A stretch of DNA of 14,330 nt from positions 1 to 14,330 of the forward strand of contig CACPDA010000016.1 of the NCBI GenBank assembly GCA_902632515.1. Reading direction: 5' to 3'. The DNA is from an uncultured Pelagibacteraceae bacterium (GTDB lineage Bacteria; Pseudomonadota; Alphaproteobacteria; Pelagibacterales; Pelagibacteraceae). Below the pieces are notes generated by a model. It was not told where the DNA came from and made no database searches. It worked only from the letters and a program-made list of their open reading frames with translations. Shown here one piece after another: positions 1 through 7,462 of the stretch. The stretch's first letter is position 1; each line of letters starts with the position of its first letter. A program made the position numbers and the translations under genes.

Positions 1-871
1 TTTTTTTTACGATTTTTTTTAAATAATTTGAGTAACTACAATTTCCATAAAATTTAATTTGTTGTTCTATTTCACTTTTTTTAATCCATTTATTAAGTAA
101 AGCTATTTCTTCCAAACAAGCAATTTTTAATCCCTGTCTATTCTCAACTGCTTGAACAAAAGCTGAGGTTTTGTAATAATCTTCAATAGAACCTGTATCA
201 AGCCAAGCAGCCCCCCTTCCAATATACTCTGCTGATAACTTATTTTTTTTTTTATAAATATTTAGAAGATCAATAATTTCTAATTCACCCCTTTTTGATG
301 GTTTTAAAGATTTGGCATATTGAACGACTTTGTTATCAAAAAAGTAAAGTCCTGTAACTGCTAAATTAGAAATATATTTTTTTGGTTTTTCAATTATTTT
401 TATAATCTTATTTCTTTTACTTACTTTAGCTATACCAAATAATTCTGGGTTTGTGACTTTATGTAGAAGAACTTTTGCACCTGATACTAAGTTATTACAT
501 TTGTTTAATTTTTCCGATAAACTTTGCCCATAAAAAAAATTATCTCCAAGAATCATTGTAACATTGTTTTTTCCAATAAATTTTTCTCCTAATATAAAAG
601 CATCTGGCAAGCCTTTTGGTCTATCTTGTTCTTTATATGAAATATTAACTCCAATTTTTTTTCCATCGGGTATTAGTTTTTTATATTGATTTACTTGACC
701 TTTGTTTACAATGATCAAAATATCTCTAATTTTTGACAACATTAAAATAGATAGCGGATAAAAAATTAAAGGTTTATCATAGATAGGTAATAATTGTTTA
801 TTTACAGCTTTTGTAAGTGGACTCATTCTTGTTCCAGCTCCACCCGCAAGAATTATTCCTTTTTTAATCAT
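1..871 (-). CDS. rfbA: Glucose-1-phosphate thymidylyltransferase (3' end cut by window edge)
   Basis: Makes dTDP-glucose from dTTP and glucose-1-phosphate, the first step of dTDP-rhamnose/deoxysugar synthesis; cytoplasmic. The frame is open from the ATG at 871 to the left edge, giving 290 residues, close to the usual 290-295, so only a few C-terminal residues should be missing. Seen near the N-terminus: the nucleotide-binding signature GIILAGGAGTR (residues 5-15) and the sugar-nucleotidyltransferase motif KQLLPIYDKP. Further on: LGDNFFYG with the metal-binding Asp, an EKP motif, VTGLYFFD, RGELEI and AWLDTG, all typical of RmlA. Its ATG overlaps the rfbB stop codon (ATGA), so the two are translationally coupled. 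An 11-T run (243-253) lies inside the gene. The family is certain; the sugar end product cannot be told because rfbC/rfbD are not in the window. Confidence 0.95.
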   Translation of the reverse strand, partial: MIKKGIILAGGAGTRMSPLTKAVNKQLLPIYDKPLIFYPLSILMLSKIRDILIIVNKGQVNQYKKLIPDGKKIGVNISYKEQDRPKGLPDAFILGEKFIGKNNVTMILGDNFFYGQSLSEKLNKCNNLVSGAKVLLHKVTNPELFGIAKVSKRNKIIKIIEKPKKYISNLAVTGLYFFDNKVVQYAKSLKPSKRGELEIIDLLNIYKKKNKLSAEYIGRGAAWLDTGSIEDYYKTSAFVQAVENRQGLKIACLEEIALLNKWIKKSEIEQQIKFYGNCSYSNYLKKIVKK

Positions 872-1884
872 TTTTTTCCAAGCCTGTTAACGATATCTTT
901 TTTTGATAAAGATTTGTAGTAGGTTTTATTATTTTTATACCACTCAAATGTTAATTTAATACCTTTTTTAAAATTTGTTTTAGGCTTAAATTTTAATTTT
1001 TTTCTTACTTTACTACTATCTAATGCGTATCTCATGTCATGACCCGGTCTATCTTTTACAAAAGATATTTTTACTTTATCTCCAATATTTATTAATTTTT
1101 TTGAAACATTTAAAAGATTATTACAAACTTCAAGATTGGTGAGATTTTTATTTGATCCTATATTATAAAATTCTCCAATTTTTCCATTTTTAAAAATTTT
1201 AAATAAAGCTTCACAGTGATCTTTTACATATATCCACTCTCTTGAATTTTTTCCTTTTCCATAAATTGGTAAAGCTCTGTTATTTAGAATATTGTAAATA
1301 AGTTTAGGTATAAATTTTTCAGGGTGTTGATTTGGACCATAGTTGTTTGAACAATTTGTTACTATTGCTGGTATATTATAAGTTCTTATGTAAGAGGATA
1401 CTAAATGATCTGATGCTGCTTTGCTTGCAGCATATGGTGAGCTTGGTCTATATTGGTATTTTTCTGATGATCTACCTTTTAAAATATCACCAAAAACTTC
1501 GTCTGTCGAAATATGAATAAGTTTTGACTTATATTTTTTTACAAATATTTTAAAATTTTCTAAAAGATTATAGACACTTATAATATTACTTTGAATAAAA
1601 TTTTGCGGATTATCTATAGATCTATCTACATGTGTTTCTGCTGCAAGATTAAATATACATTTTGGCTTATAGCTAAATAATATCTTTTTGATCTTTTTAT
1701 CGCCGATATCACATTTTAAAAATTTATAATTTTTTGAAAATTTAAAATTATTTGTATTATAAAAGTTCGAGGAATAAGTAACTTTATCAATATTTAAAAC
1801 AGAATAATTTTTTTTTATAAGAAGATCTATTAGATTGCTTCCTATAAAACCTAGGCCCCCAGTAACAACTACATTTTTATACAT
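868..1884 (-). CDS. rfbB: dTDP-glucose 4,6-dehydratase
   Basis: Converts dTDP-glucose to dTDP-4-keto-6-deoxyglucose, the branch intermediate for rhamnose and other deoxysugars of surface glycans. It is a 338-residue extended short-chain dehydrogenase/reductase. Visible features: NAD-binding GGLGFIG (residues 9-15), AAETHVDRS (81-89), the active-site triplet Thr127-Asp128-Glu129 that separates the dehydratase from plain epimerases, the catalytic Tyr151-x3-Lys155 pair, NNYGPNQHPEKFIP (about 180-193), and the substrate-binding RPGHDMRY (279-286). Length matches the family. It lies 44 nt downstream of the tRNA gene on the same strand and overlaps rfbA by 4 nt. The proteins encoded by the pair are very rich in Lys, Asn and Ile, even beside carAB. 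Confidence 0.96.
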   Translation of the reverse strand: MYKNVVVTGGLGFIGSNLIDLLIKKNYSVLNIDKVTYSSNFYNTNNFKFSKNYKFLKCDIGDKKIKKILFSYKPKCIFNLAAETHVDRSIDNPQNFIQSNIISVYNLLENFKIFVKKYKSKLIHISTDEVFGDILKGRSSEKYQYRPSSPYAASKAASDHLVSSYIRTYNIPAIVTNCSNNYGPNQHPEKFIPKLIYNILNNRALPIYGKGKNSREWIYVKDHCEALFKIFKNGKIGEFYNIGSNKNLTNLEVCNNLLNVSKKLINIGDKVKISFVKDRPGHDMRYALDSSKVRKKLKFKPKTNFKKGIKLTFEWYKNNKTYYKSLSKKDIVNRLGKK

Positions 1885-1894
1885 CAGTTTAATT

Positions 1895-1923
1895 AATCTA
1901 TAAGAATAGCAATTGATTTACAA
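1895..1923 (-). promoter_or_regulatory. Possible promoter for rfbBA
   Basis: On the minus strand TTGTAA (1918-1923) is separated by 17 nt from TAGATT (1895-1900), just after the tRNA 3' end. Initiation would fall only a few nucleotides before the rfbB ATG, giving a nearly leaderless mRNA. The boxes are weak in AT-rich DNA, and read-through from rpoD is an equally good explanation. Confidence 0.3.
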
Positions 1924-1928
1924 ACTTT

Positions 1929-2003
1929 TGGTGGGCCGTGTTGGTTACGCTCCAACTACCCCTGCAATGTCAATGCAGTACTCTACTATTGAGCTAACGG
2001 CCC
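1929..2003 (-). tRNA. tRNA-Val (anticodon GAC), structurally atypical
   Basis: A 75-nt cloverleaf including an encoded CCA (1929-1931). The acceptor stem GGGCCGT/ACGGCCC pairs over 7 bp; the D stem GCTC/GAGT has 4 bp with one G-T; the anticodon stem CTGCA/TGCAG has 5 bp; the variable region is GGGTA; the T stem GTTGG/CCAAC has 5 bp; the discriminator is A. The anticodon loop TTGACAT gives GAC (1969-1971), reading GUC/GUU valine codons. Odd points: the T-loop is AGCGTAA instead of the near-universal TTCRANY, and the D-loop AATAGTA has one G rather than GG. The gene lies 10 nt after the rpoD stop with no room for a separate promoter, so it is probably released from the rpoD transcript by RNase P. 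A degenerating tRNA is possible, but the intact stems argue against simple decay. Confidence 0.82.
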
Positions 2004-2013
2004 CATTATTAAA

Positions 2014-3837
2014 TTAACTTTCCAAGAAACTTTTTAACTGTTTTGATCTACTTGGATGTTTAAGCTTTCTAAGCGCTTTAGCCTCAATTTGTCTTATCCT
2101 TTCTCTAGTGACAGAAAATTGTAATCCAACTTCTTCTAAAGTATGATCAGTATTCATACCGACTCCAAATCTCATTCTAAGAACTCTTTCTTCTCTTGGT
2201 GTTAGTGTAGATAAAATTTTAGTAGTTGCTTCTCCAAGATTTGATTTGATTGCCTGCTCTAATGGAGCAAGAGCCTTTGTATCCTCAATAAAATCTCCTA
2301 AACTACTATCTTCCTCATCCCCAACTGGTTTTTCCAAAGACACTGGTTCTTTTGAAATTTTTAATACCTTTCTTACCTTGTCTAGCGGCATTCTTAATTT
2401 CTTAGCTAATTCCTCCGGAGTTGCTTCTCTACCAAATTCACTCAAAATTAGTCTTTGCGTTCTTACAATTTTATTTATTGTTTCAATCATATGAACAGGA
2501 ATTCTAATCGTTCTAGCTTGATCTGCAATCGATCTTGTTATTGCTTGTCTTATCCACCAAGTGGCATAAGTAGAAAATTTGTAACCTCGTCTATATTCAA
2601 ATTTATCTACAGCTTTCATTAAACCTATATTTCCTTCTTGAATTAAATCTAAAAACTGTAAACCTCGATTAGTGTATTTTTTTGCAATTGAAATAACTAA
2701 TCTTAAATTTGCTTCAACCATTTCTTTTTTTGCAATTCTTGACTCTTTTTCCCCCTTTTGAATTCTGCTAACTAATCTTTTAAAGTCAGTAACCGATATT
2801 CCTAATTTATGACTAATTTCAACTAATCTATCTCTTATATTCTTAAATTGTTCTTTGTTTTTTGAAAAAAACTGTTTCCATAAAGAATTTGTGTCTAAAA
2901 ATTTTTTTAAATTAGGATTTATTTCGTTACCTATATAAAATTTTATGAATTCATTTCTAGATATTTTTTGATCTAATGCCAATCTTAATAAATTACCCTC
3001 AAGTGAAACAATTTTTTTATTTTCTACGTAGTGTTTTTGAACCAAATCTTCTAAAACTGAGGGAGATAATTGTAGTGATTTAATATTTTCTAAAATATCT
3101 TTTACTATTTTCTCATACCCTTTTTCTTTTGCAGGTGAAAAAGTGTGAGCATTCAAAACACAATCTAATTTTTCTTTTTGATATTTTATAAGTTTATTGT
3201 ACTCTTTAGTCAAAACGTTAACAGTTTTTAAAACCTTTGGCTTTATCTCACTTTCCATTGCTGCAAGTGTTGGATTAAAATCATCTTCTTCCTCATTAAC
3301 ATTTTCTTCTTTTTCTGTCTCACCTGAATTTTTTTGTTTTGCACTTGGGCCTGTTGTTTCATCTTCCATATAGTTCGTATCAATATCAATAATTTCTCTT
3401 ACTAAAATTTCATCTTTCTGTAACTTTTCATTCCACTCAAAAAACTGCTGAGCAGTTATAGGACTTTGTGAAAGTGCAATTAACATTACGTCTTTACCGG
3501 CTTCGATTCTTTTTGCTATTGCAATTTCACCTTCTCTTGAGAGTAATTCAACTCCACCCATTTCTCTTAAATACATTCTGATGGGATCATCGCTTTTTTC
3601 AATTGTTTTACCTTCTTCTTTTGATGAATTTTCTTTTTTTCTTAAAACTTTATAATCAGATTTTTTTTCTACTAACGAAATTTTTTCATCGAGAATATGA
3701 ATAAATGCTTGAGCTAAATTATTGTCTGAAAGATTTCTTTTTCCAAGAGATTTACTTAGCTCCTCATAAGTTATAAAGCCTCTATGGGTTCCTCTACCCA
3801 TTAATCTAGCAAATGATTTTGTAATTATTCTTTCCAC
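2014..3837 (-). CDS. rpoD: RNA polymerase primary sigma factor (sigma-70)
   Basis: Directs core RNA polymerase to housekeeping promoters. It has 607 residues, near the 613 of E. coli. Order of parts: an N-terminal region 1.1-like segment (about 8-68), region 1.2 ([12 protein letters not shown], 83-94), a long lineage-variable segment with an acidic stretch (about 155-187), region 2 (about 373-450) including [16 protein letters not shown] and the -10-reading segment around [17 protein letters not shown], region 3 (about 451-530), and region 4 with the helix-turn-helix [20 protein letters not shown] (566-585). The start is GTG at 3837; an in-frame TAA lies eight codons upstream with no ATG between. 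It follows dnaG by 67 nt. This is the usual alphaproteobacterial yqeY-dnaG-rpoD layout. No terminator is seen before the downstream tRNA. Confidence 0.97.
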   Translation of the reverse strand: MERIITKSFARLMGRGTHRGFITYEELSKSLGKRNLSDNNLAQAFIHILDEKISLVEKKSDYKVLRKKENSSKEEGKTIEKSDDPIRMYLREMGGVELLSREGEIAIAKRIEAGKDVMLIALSQSPITAQQFFEWNEKLQKDEILVREIIDIDTNYMEDETTGPSAKQKNSGETEKEENVNEEEDDFNPTLAAMESEIKPKVLKTVNVLTKEYNKLIKYQKEKLDCVLNAHTFSPAKEKGYEKIVKDILENIKSLQLSPSVLEDLVQKHYVENKKIVSLEGNLLRLALDQKISRNEFIKFYIGNEINPNLKKFLDTNSLWKQFFSKNKEQFKNIRDRLVEISHKLGISVTDFKRLVSRIQKGEKESRIAKKEMVEANLRLVISIAKKYTNRGLQFLDLIQEGNIGLMKAVDKFEYRRGYKFSTYATWWIRQAITRSIADQARTIRIPVHMIETINKIVRTQRLILSEFGREATPEELAKKLRMPLDKVRKVLKISKEPVSLEKPVGDEEDSSLGDFIEDTKALAPLEQAIKSNLGEATTKILSTLTPREERVLRMRFGVGMNTDHTLEEVGLQFSVTRERIRQIEAKALRKLKHPSRSKQLKSFLES

Positions 3838-3859
3838 AACAATTTGATTTGAAGAGTCT

Positions 3860-3887
3860 TATATAATGTCAAATTTACAAAAATCCA
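3860..3887 (-). promoter_or_regulatory. Possible internal promoter for rpoD
   Basis: In the 67-nt dnaG-rpoD gap the minus strand has TGGATT (3882-3887), a 16-nt spacer, and TATATA (3860-3865). This would give a leader of roughly 15 nt before the GTG. The -10 is fair and the -35 is weak. A separate rpoD promoter downstream of dnaG is known in other bacteria, but this call rests on short AT-rich boxes only. Confidence 0.27.
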
Positions 3888-3904
3888 TTAATAATTTAGA
3901 GTGA

Positions 3905-5680
3905 TTAATTGATATTTTGCTTTTTTTTAAGCTCTTTTAGCTCATTAAAAGTAGTTTCACTCATATCTTTAGAAAATCTAGATTCTAGCTCCTGAATCCT
4001 GAACTCTAAATCGTAGTTATTTAAATCTCTACTAACATCTTCTAATAATGCAAAAATTTCATTATCAATTTGAGTTTTGTTTTTAAGAATATATTTAATT
4101 GGAGCAAATTTATTTATTTTTTCAATTAATTGATCATCAATTTCTAAATTATCAATATCAATCTCTTTATTTGATTTTATTTTAGAAATTATCTTATTGA
4201 ATATTTGTTTATTAACCTCTGTAAAAAGTTTAACATTTTCAATTAAATGAATATTTTCACACATTAATTTAAGGTTATTCATTATTAGATATAACAGCGA
4301 AAATTCCTTTAGTTCCACTGCAGATAAAGATTGGCTTTCCTGGAAATGTTTTTTTGTTGTTTCTAAAGATTTCACATTTTTTTTAAATTTATAATTCTTT
4401 TTATTATTAACATGGGGTGTTAATTCTGCAATTTTTTCTAAAAAGTACTCTAAAATATATTTTTTAATAAAGTCATCCCTAATTGTATTTGCTAAAGTTC
4501 TAAGTTTTTTTTCAAAGACCGCCATTGAAGAAGGATTATTTTTTGTTTGTTGCTTATAGTGACTAAAAATGAATTGATGGATTGATATCTTACTCTTTTT
4601 TGCAAAATCTAAGAAATAATTCTTTCCATTTTTAGTAACAAAACTATCAGGATCCTCTTTGTCAGGTAAAAATAAAAAAGAAATTTGTTTTTCTGGCTTT
4701 AAATTCTTTATTGAATTTTCCGCCGCTCTCAAAGCCGCTTTATAACCACTTTCATCACCATCAAAACAAATGATGATATCATCAAAAAATTGATTTAGGG
4801 TTAATATTTGTTTGTCTGTAAGTGATGTACCTAAATTAGCGACAGCATTTTCTATTCCATTTTTACTTAAACCAACTACATCCATGTAGCCTTCAACAAG
4901 AAAAATATGATCTATCTTATTGGATAAGCTTCTAGCCAAATCTAAATTATATAAATTTGATCCTTTTTTAAAAAATATTGTTTCGGGTGAATTTATATAT
5001 TTTGCAAGATAATCGCTGCTTTCAATTATTCTTCCACCAAGTGCAATTGGTTGTCCCGAAATATTATTAATTGGAAATATTAAACGGCCTCTAAATCTTT
5101 CAACATAAGAATTTTTTTTTTCATCTAAATAAAATAATCCAGTTTCTATTAATGACTCAGTACTTATTTCTTTATTTAATTTTTTAAAAAAATTTGGATT
5201 TTTTTCAATATAGCCTATCTTAAACTTTTTGACTTCCTCTTTGCTTATTGATCTGTTTTTCAAATAATCTCTGGCATTTGAATATGATTGATTCTTAATC
5301 AATTCATCGTGATAAAACTCAACATATCGGTTAAAAATTAAACTGTATTCTTTCCATTTTTTTTCTCTTTCAACATCCTGTTTTGTAAACATATATGGTT
5401 GCATTCCAGCAAGATTAGCTAAATATTTAACAGATTCTCCAAATCTCAAATTTTGAGTTTTCATTACAAAATCAAAAATATTTCCATGTTCAGATGTTGC
5501 AAAACAATGATAAAATTCTTTTTCATCATTTACGGTGAATGATGGTGTTTTTTCATTTTTAAAAGGTGAAAGTCCAACATATTCTTTGCCTCTTTTTTTT
5601 AGACTTACAACTTTAGAAACAACAGTCGAAACTTTTAATCTTGTCTTTATTTCATCTAGATATTCTTTAGGATATTTCAT
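3905..5680 (-). CDS. dnaG: DNA primase with degenerate zinc finger
   Basis: Makes RNA primers at the replication fork. It has 591 residues, normal for the family. The N-terminal CHC2 zinc domain (about 30-95) keeps the surrounding fold motifs, NEKTPSFTV (42-50) and EFYHCF (55-60), but three of the four ligands of C-x2-H-x17-C-x2-C are replaced: Ser38, Lys41, Cys59, Thr62. The catalytic core follows: RFRGRLIFPI (194-203), then a TOPRIM domain with VEGYMDV (Glu262) and the metal-binding DGDESG (Asp306, Asp308). The C-terminal part (about 440-591) is divergent and should hold the DnaB helicase-interaction domain. The ATG at 5680 overlaps the yqeY stop by one base (TAATG), implying coupled translation. 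A 10-T run lies at 5112-5121. Confidence 0.96.
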   Translation of the reverse strand: MKYPKEYLDEIKTRLKVSTVVSKVVSLKKRGKEYVGLSPFKNEKTPSFTVNDEKEFYHCFATSEHGNIFDFVMKTQNLRFGESVKYLANLAGMQPYMFTKQDVEREKKWKEYSLIFNRYVEFYHDELIKNQSYSNARDYLKNRSISKEEVKKFKIGYIEKNPNFFKKLNKEISTESLIETGLFYLDEKKNSYVERFRGRLIFPINNISGQPIALGGRIIESSDYLAKYINSPETIFFKKGSNLYNLDLARSLSNKIDHIFLVEGYMDVVGLSKNGIENAVANLGTSLTDKQILTLNQFFDDIIICFDGDESGYKAALRAAENSIKNLKPEKQISFLFLPDKEDPDSFVTKNGKNYFLDFAKKSKISIHQFIFSHYKQQTKNNPSSMAVFEKKLRTLANTIRDDFIKKYILEYFLEKIAELTPHVNNKKNYKFKKNVKSLETTKKHFQESQSLSAVELKEFSLLYLIMNNLKLMCENIHLIENVKLFTEVNKQIFNKIISKIKSNKEIDIDNLEIDDQLIEKINKFAPIKYILKNKTQIDNEIFALLEDVSRDLNNYDLEFRIQELESRFSKDMSETTFNELKELKKKQNIN

Positions 5681-6141
5681 TACTTATTTAATAATTGCTT
5701 TAAAAGGATACTTGCTTTTGCAAAATCTATCTCATCAGAATGTTTTTTTTTCAATTCTCCCATAACCTTTCCCATATCCTTGATTGATGATGCGCCAAGT
5801 TTTGATATTAAATCTTCACATATTTTTTTAGTATCATCTTCACTCAACTGTTTTGGTAAAAAACCTGTTAAAATATTATATTCATATTGCTCTACCTCTA
5901 AAAGATCTGAACGATTATTCTTTTTATAAATATCTATTGATTCGGCTCTTTGTTTAACCATTTTTTTAAAAAGTTTTTTTATATCCTCATCATCAGTCTT
6001 TTTTTTATTTGGCCCAGATCTATTAGCAATATCTAAATCTTTTATTGAGGATAAAATTAACCTATAAGTTGATATTTTTGTCTTATCCTTCGATTTTAAA
6101 GCATTTTTATATTCAGTTTCAATTGTTTCTTTTAATGGCAT
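5680..6141 (-). CDS. yqeY: GatB/YqeY domain protein
   Basis: Small soluble protein of 153 residues related to the tail domain of the GatB amidotransferase subunit. Family members are thought to bind tRNA or act with tRNA-dependent amidation, but the free-standing protein has no firm biochemical role. Recognisable features: the N-terminal helix ending TYRLILSSIK (24-33), the hallmark KKMVKQRAESIDIYKKNNRSDL (about 59-80), EVEQYEYNILTGFLPKQL (82-99), and the C-terminal DMGKVMGELKKKH (121-133). It is the first gene of the leftward yqeY-dnaG-rpoD set, overlaps dnaG by one base, and diverges from carA across 127 nt. The position next to dnaG is typical of Alphaproteobacteria and of no proven functional meaning. 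Confidence 0.93.
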   Translation of the reverse strand: MPLKETIETEYKNALKSKDKTKISTYRLILSSIKDLDIANRSGPNKKKTDDEDIKKLFKKMVKQRAESIDIYKKNNRSDLLEVEQYEYNILTGFLPKQLSEDDTKKICEDLISKLGASSIKDMGKVMGELKKKHSDEIDFAKASILLKQLLNK

Positions 6142-6150
6142 AATTTTTTT

Positions 6151-6178
6151 AATTTACTTTAAAGAAAAAATTCTTCAA
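6151..6178 (-). promoter_or_regulatory. Possible promoter for yqeY-dnaG-rpoD
   Basis: The minus strand carries TTGAAG (6173-6178), a 16-nt spacer and TAAATT (6151-6156), placed to start transcription only a few bases before the yqeY ATG. Both boxes are weak matches. It is offered because the operon head must have a promoter within this 127-nt divergent region or inside carA. Confidence 0.25.
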
Positions 6179-6182
6179 AAGA

Positions 6183-6204
6183 AAAATTGTTTTTTTACAA
6201 TTTT
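6183..6204. repeat. 8-bp perfect inverted repeat in yqeY/carA intergenic region
   Basis: AAAATTGT and ACAATTTT flank a six-T loop. It sits just upstream of the proposed carA -10 and could be an operator or a weak hairpin. With only two G-C pairs, chance occurrence in AT-rich DNA is quite possible. Confidence 0.3.
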
Positions 6205-6219
6205 ATATTACATCTCTGT

Positions 6220-6228
6220 TGCGATAAT
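6220..6228 (+). promoter_or_regulatory. Probable extended -10 promoter of carAB
   Basis: TGCGATAAT matches the extended -10 form (TGn followed by TATAAT with one mismatch). Start of transcription near 6235 would leave a leader of about 34 nt before carA. No good -35 lies 16-18 nt upstream, which extended -10 promoters tolerate. No attenuator-type hairpin or leader peptide is visible, so regulation by pyrimidine or arginine cannot be read from the sequence. Confidence 0.42.
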
Positions 6229-6268
6229 AAACCAATTATTGTATTAACCTTTAACTTATGAGTTGTAA

Positions 6269-7462
6269 TTGATCAAAAAAGTAAAAAAAACTCACTTTAA
6301 AAATTCTCAAATTAACACAGGTATTTTAGTTCTTGAAAACAAGAAGGTATTTATGGGCGTTGGAATTGGTTATCAAGGAGAAGCAACCGGCGAAGTTTGT
6401 TTTAATACTTCATTAACAGGCTATCAAGAAATTATATCGGATCCATCTTATGCGGGACAGATTATAAATTTTACTTTTCCACATATAGGAAATGTTGGAA
6501 CTAATAAAGAAGATCATGAATCCGATAAAATTTGGGCCAGGGGCGTAATCATTAATACAGAGATAACCTCACCATCAAATTATAGATCTTTTTTACATTT
6601 AGATGCTTGGCTTAAAAAAAATAAAATTGTTGGAATTACTGGATTAGATACTAGAAATCTCACAAATTATATAAGAGACAAAGGTGCCCCAAAAGGGACT
6701 ATTAGTTTTTTAAAAAACGGTAAATTTAATATAAAAAAATTGGCTAATACCACAATTAAATGGAGTGGATTAAAAAACTTAGATCTTGCAGAAACAGTAA
6801 CAACTCAAAAGAATTATATTTGGAATGGTTTTAGAACTTGGAAAAAAAATATTGGATATAAAAAAAATAACAAAAATTTTTTTCATGTAGTTGCCATTGA
6901 TTATGGTATTAAAAAAAATATTCTTAGATATTTTTCTGACTTTAATTGCAAGGTAACCGTTGTATCTTGCAAAACAACTGCTGAAAAAATACTAAGTTTA
7001 AAACCTAATGGAATATTTTTGTCTAATGGACCTGGCGATCCTGCTGCAACTGGAAAATATGCATTAGGAATACTTAAAAAACTAATCAAAAAAAATATAC
7101 CAATATTTGGTATTTGTTTAGGTCATCAAATTTTAGCATTAGCATCAGGTGGTAAAACAAAAAAAATGAAATTAGGACATAGGGGTGCCAACCATCCTGT
7201 TAAGAATTTAATTCATGACAAAGTTGAAATCACTAGCCAAAATCATGGTTTTGTAGTTGTTGAAGAAACTCTACCAAGAAGTATTGAAATTACTCATAAA
7301 TCTCTTTTTGATGATACGATTGAAGGAATAAGAATAAAAAACAAACCAATATTCTCAGTTCAATATCATCCTGAGTCAAATCCTGGACCACAAGATAGTG
7401 TTTATTTATTTCAAGAATTTATTAACAACATGAAAAAAAATGCCAAAAAGAAAAGATCTTAA
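6269..7462 (+). CDS. carA: Carbamoyl-phosphate synthase small (glutaminase) subunit
   Basis: Hydrolyses glutamine and passes ammonia to CarB for carbamoyl phosphate, feeding arginine and pyrimidine synthesis. It has 397 residues against 382 in E. coli. The N-terminal CarA-specific domain holds [21 protein letters not shown] (41-61) and [10 protein letters not shown] (70-79). The class I amidotransferase domain starts near 205 with LSNGPGDP (251-258), the nucleophile Cys283 in FGICLGHQ, and the other triad members His367 and Glu369 in QYHPES. The start is TTG at 6269: an in-frame TAA lies directly before it, and the first in-frame ATG would delete conserved N-terminal sequence. The 3' end overlaps carB by 23 nt, with an A8 run exactly at the carB start codon. 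Confidence 0.97.
   Translation: MIKKVKKTHFKNSQINTGILVLENKKVFMGVGIGYQGEATGEVCFNTSLTGYQEIISDPSYAGQIINFTFPHIGNVGTNKEDHESDKIWARGVIINTEITSPSNYRSFLHLDAWLKKNKIVGITGLDTRNLTNYIRDKGAPKGTISFLKNGKFNIKKLANTTIKWSGLKNLDLAETVTTQKNYIWNGFRTWKKNIGYKKNNKNFFHVVAIDYGIKKNILRYFSDFNCKVTVVSCKTTAEKILSLKPNGIFLSNGPGDPAATGKYALGILKKLIKKNIPIFGICLGHQILALASGGKTKKMKLGHRGANHPVKNLIHDKVEITSQNHGFVVVEETLPRSIEITHKSLFDDTIEGIRIKNKPIFSVQYHPESNPGPQDSVYLFQEFINNMKKNAKKKRS

Noticed and set aside
1332..1520. 62-codon plus-strand frame opposite rfbB
   Set aside because: Antisense shadow of a gene with conserved catalytic motifs; composition is low-complexity Leu/Tyr and matches no family I know.
1933..2003. Plus-strand reading of the tRNA locus as a tRNA with anticodon GTC (Asp)
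   Set aside because: On the plus strand the D and T arms are displaced: a TA gap separates the would-be T arm from the acceptor stem and no CCA follows. On the minus strand all arms sit correctly and CCA is encoded.
2246..2494. 82-codon plus-strand frame opposite rpoD
   Set aside because: Lies opposite the conserved sigma regions 3-4; Ser/Leu-rich translation is typical of an antisense artefact.
5535..5765. 76-codon plus-strand frame opposite the dnaG/yqeY junction
   Set aside because: Spans two well-supported genes on the other strand and shows no motif.
6183..6204. Hairpin read as an intrinsic terminator
   Set aside because: It lies between divergent promoters, where a terminator is not expected, and the stem has only two G-C pairs.
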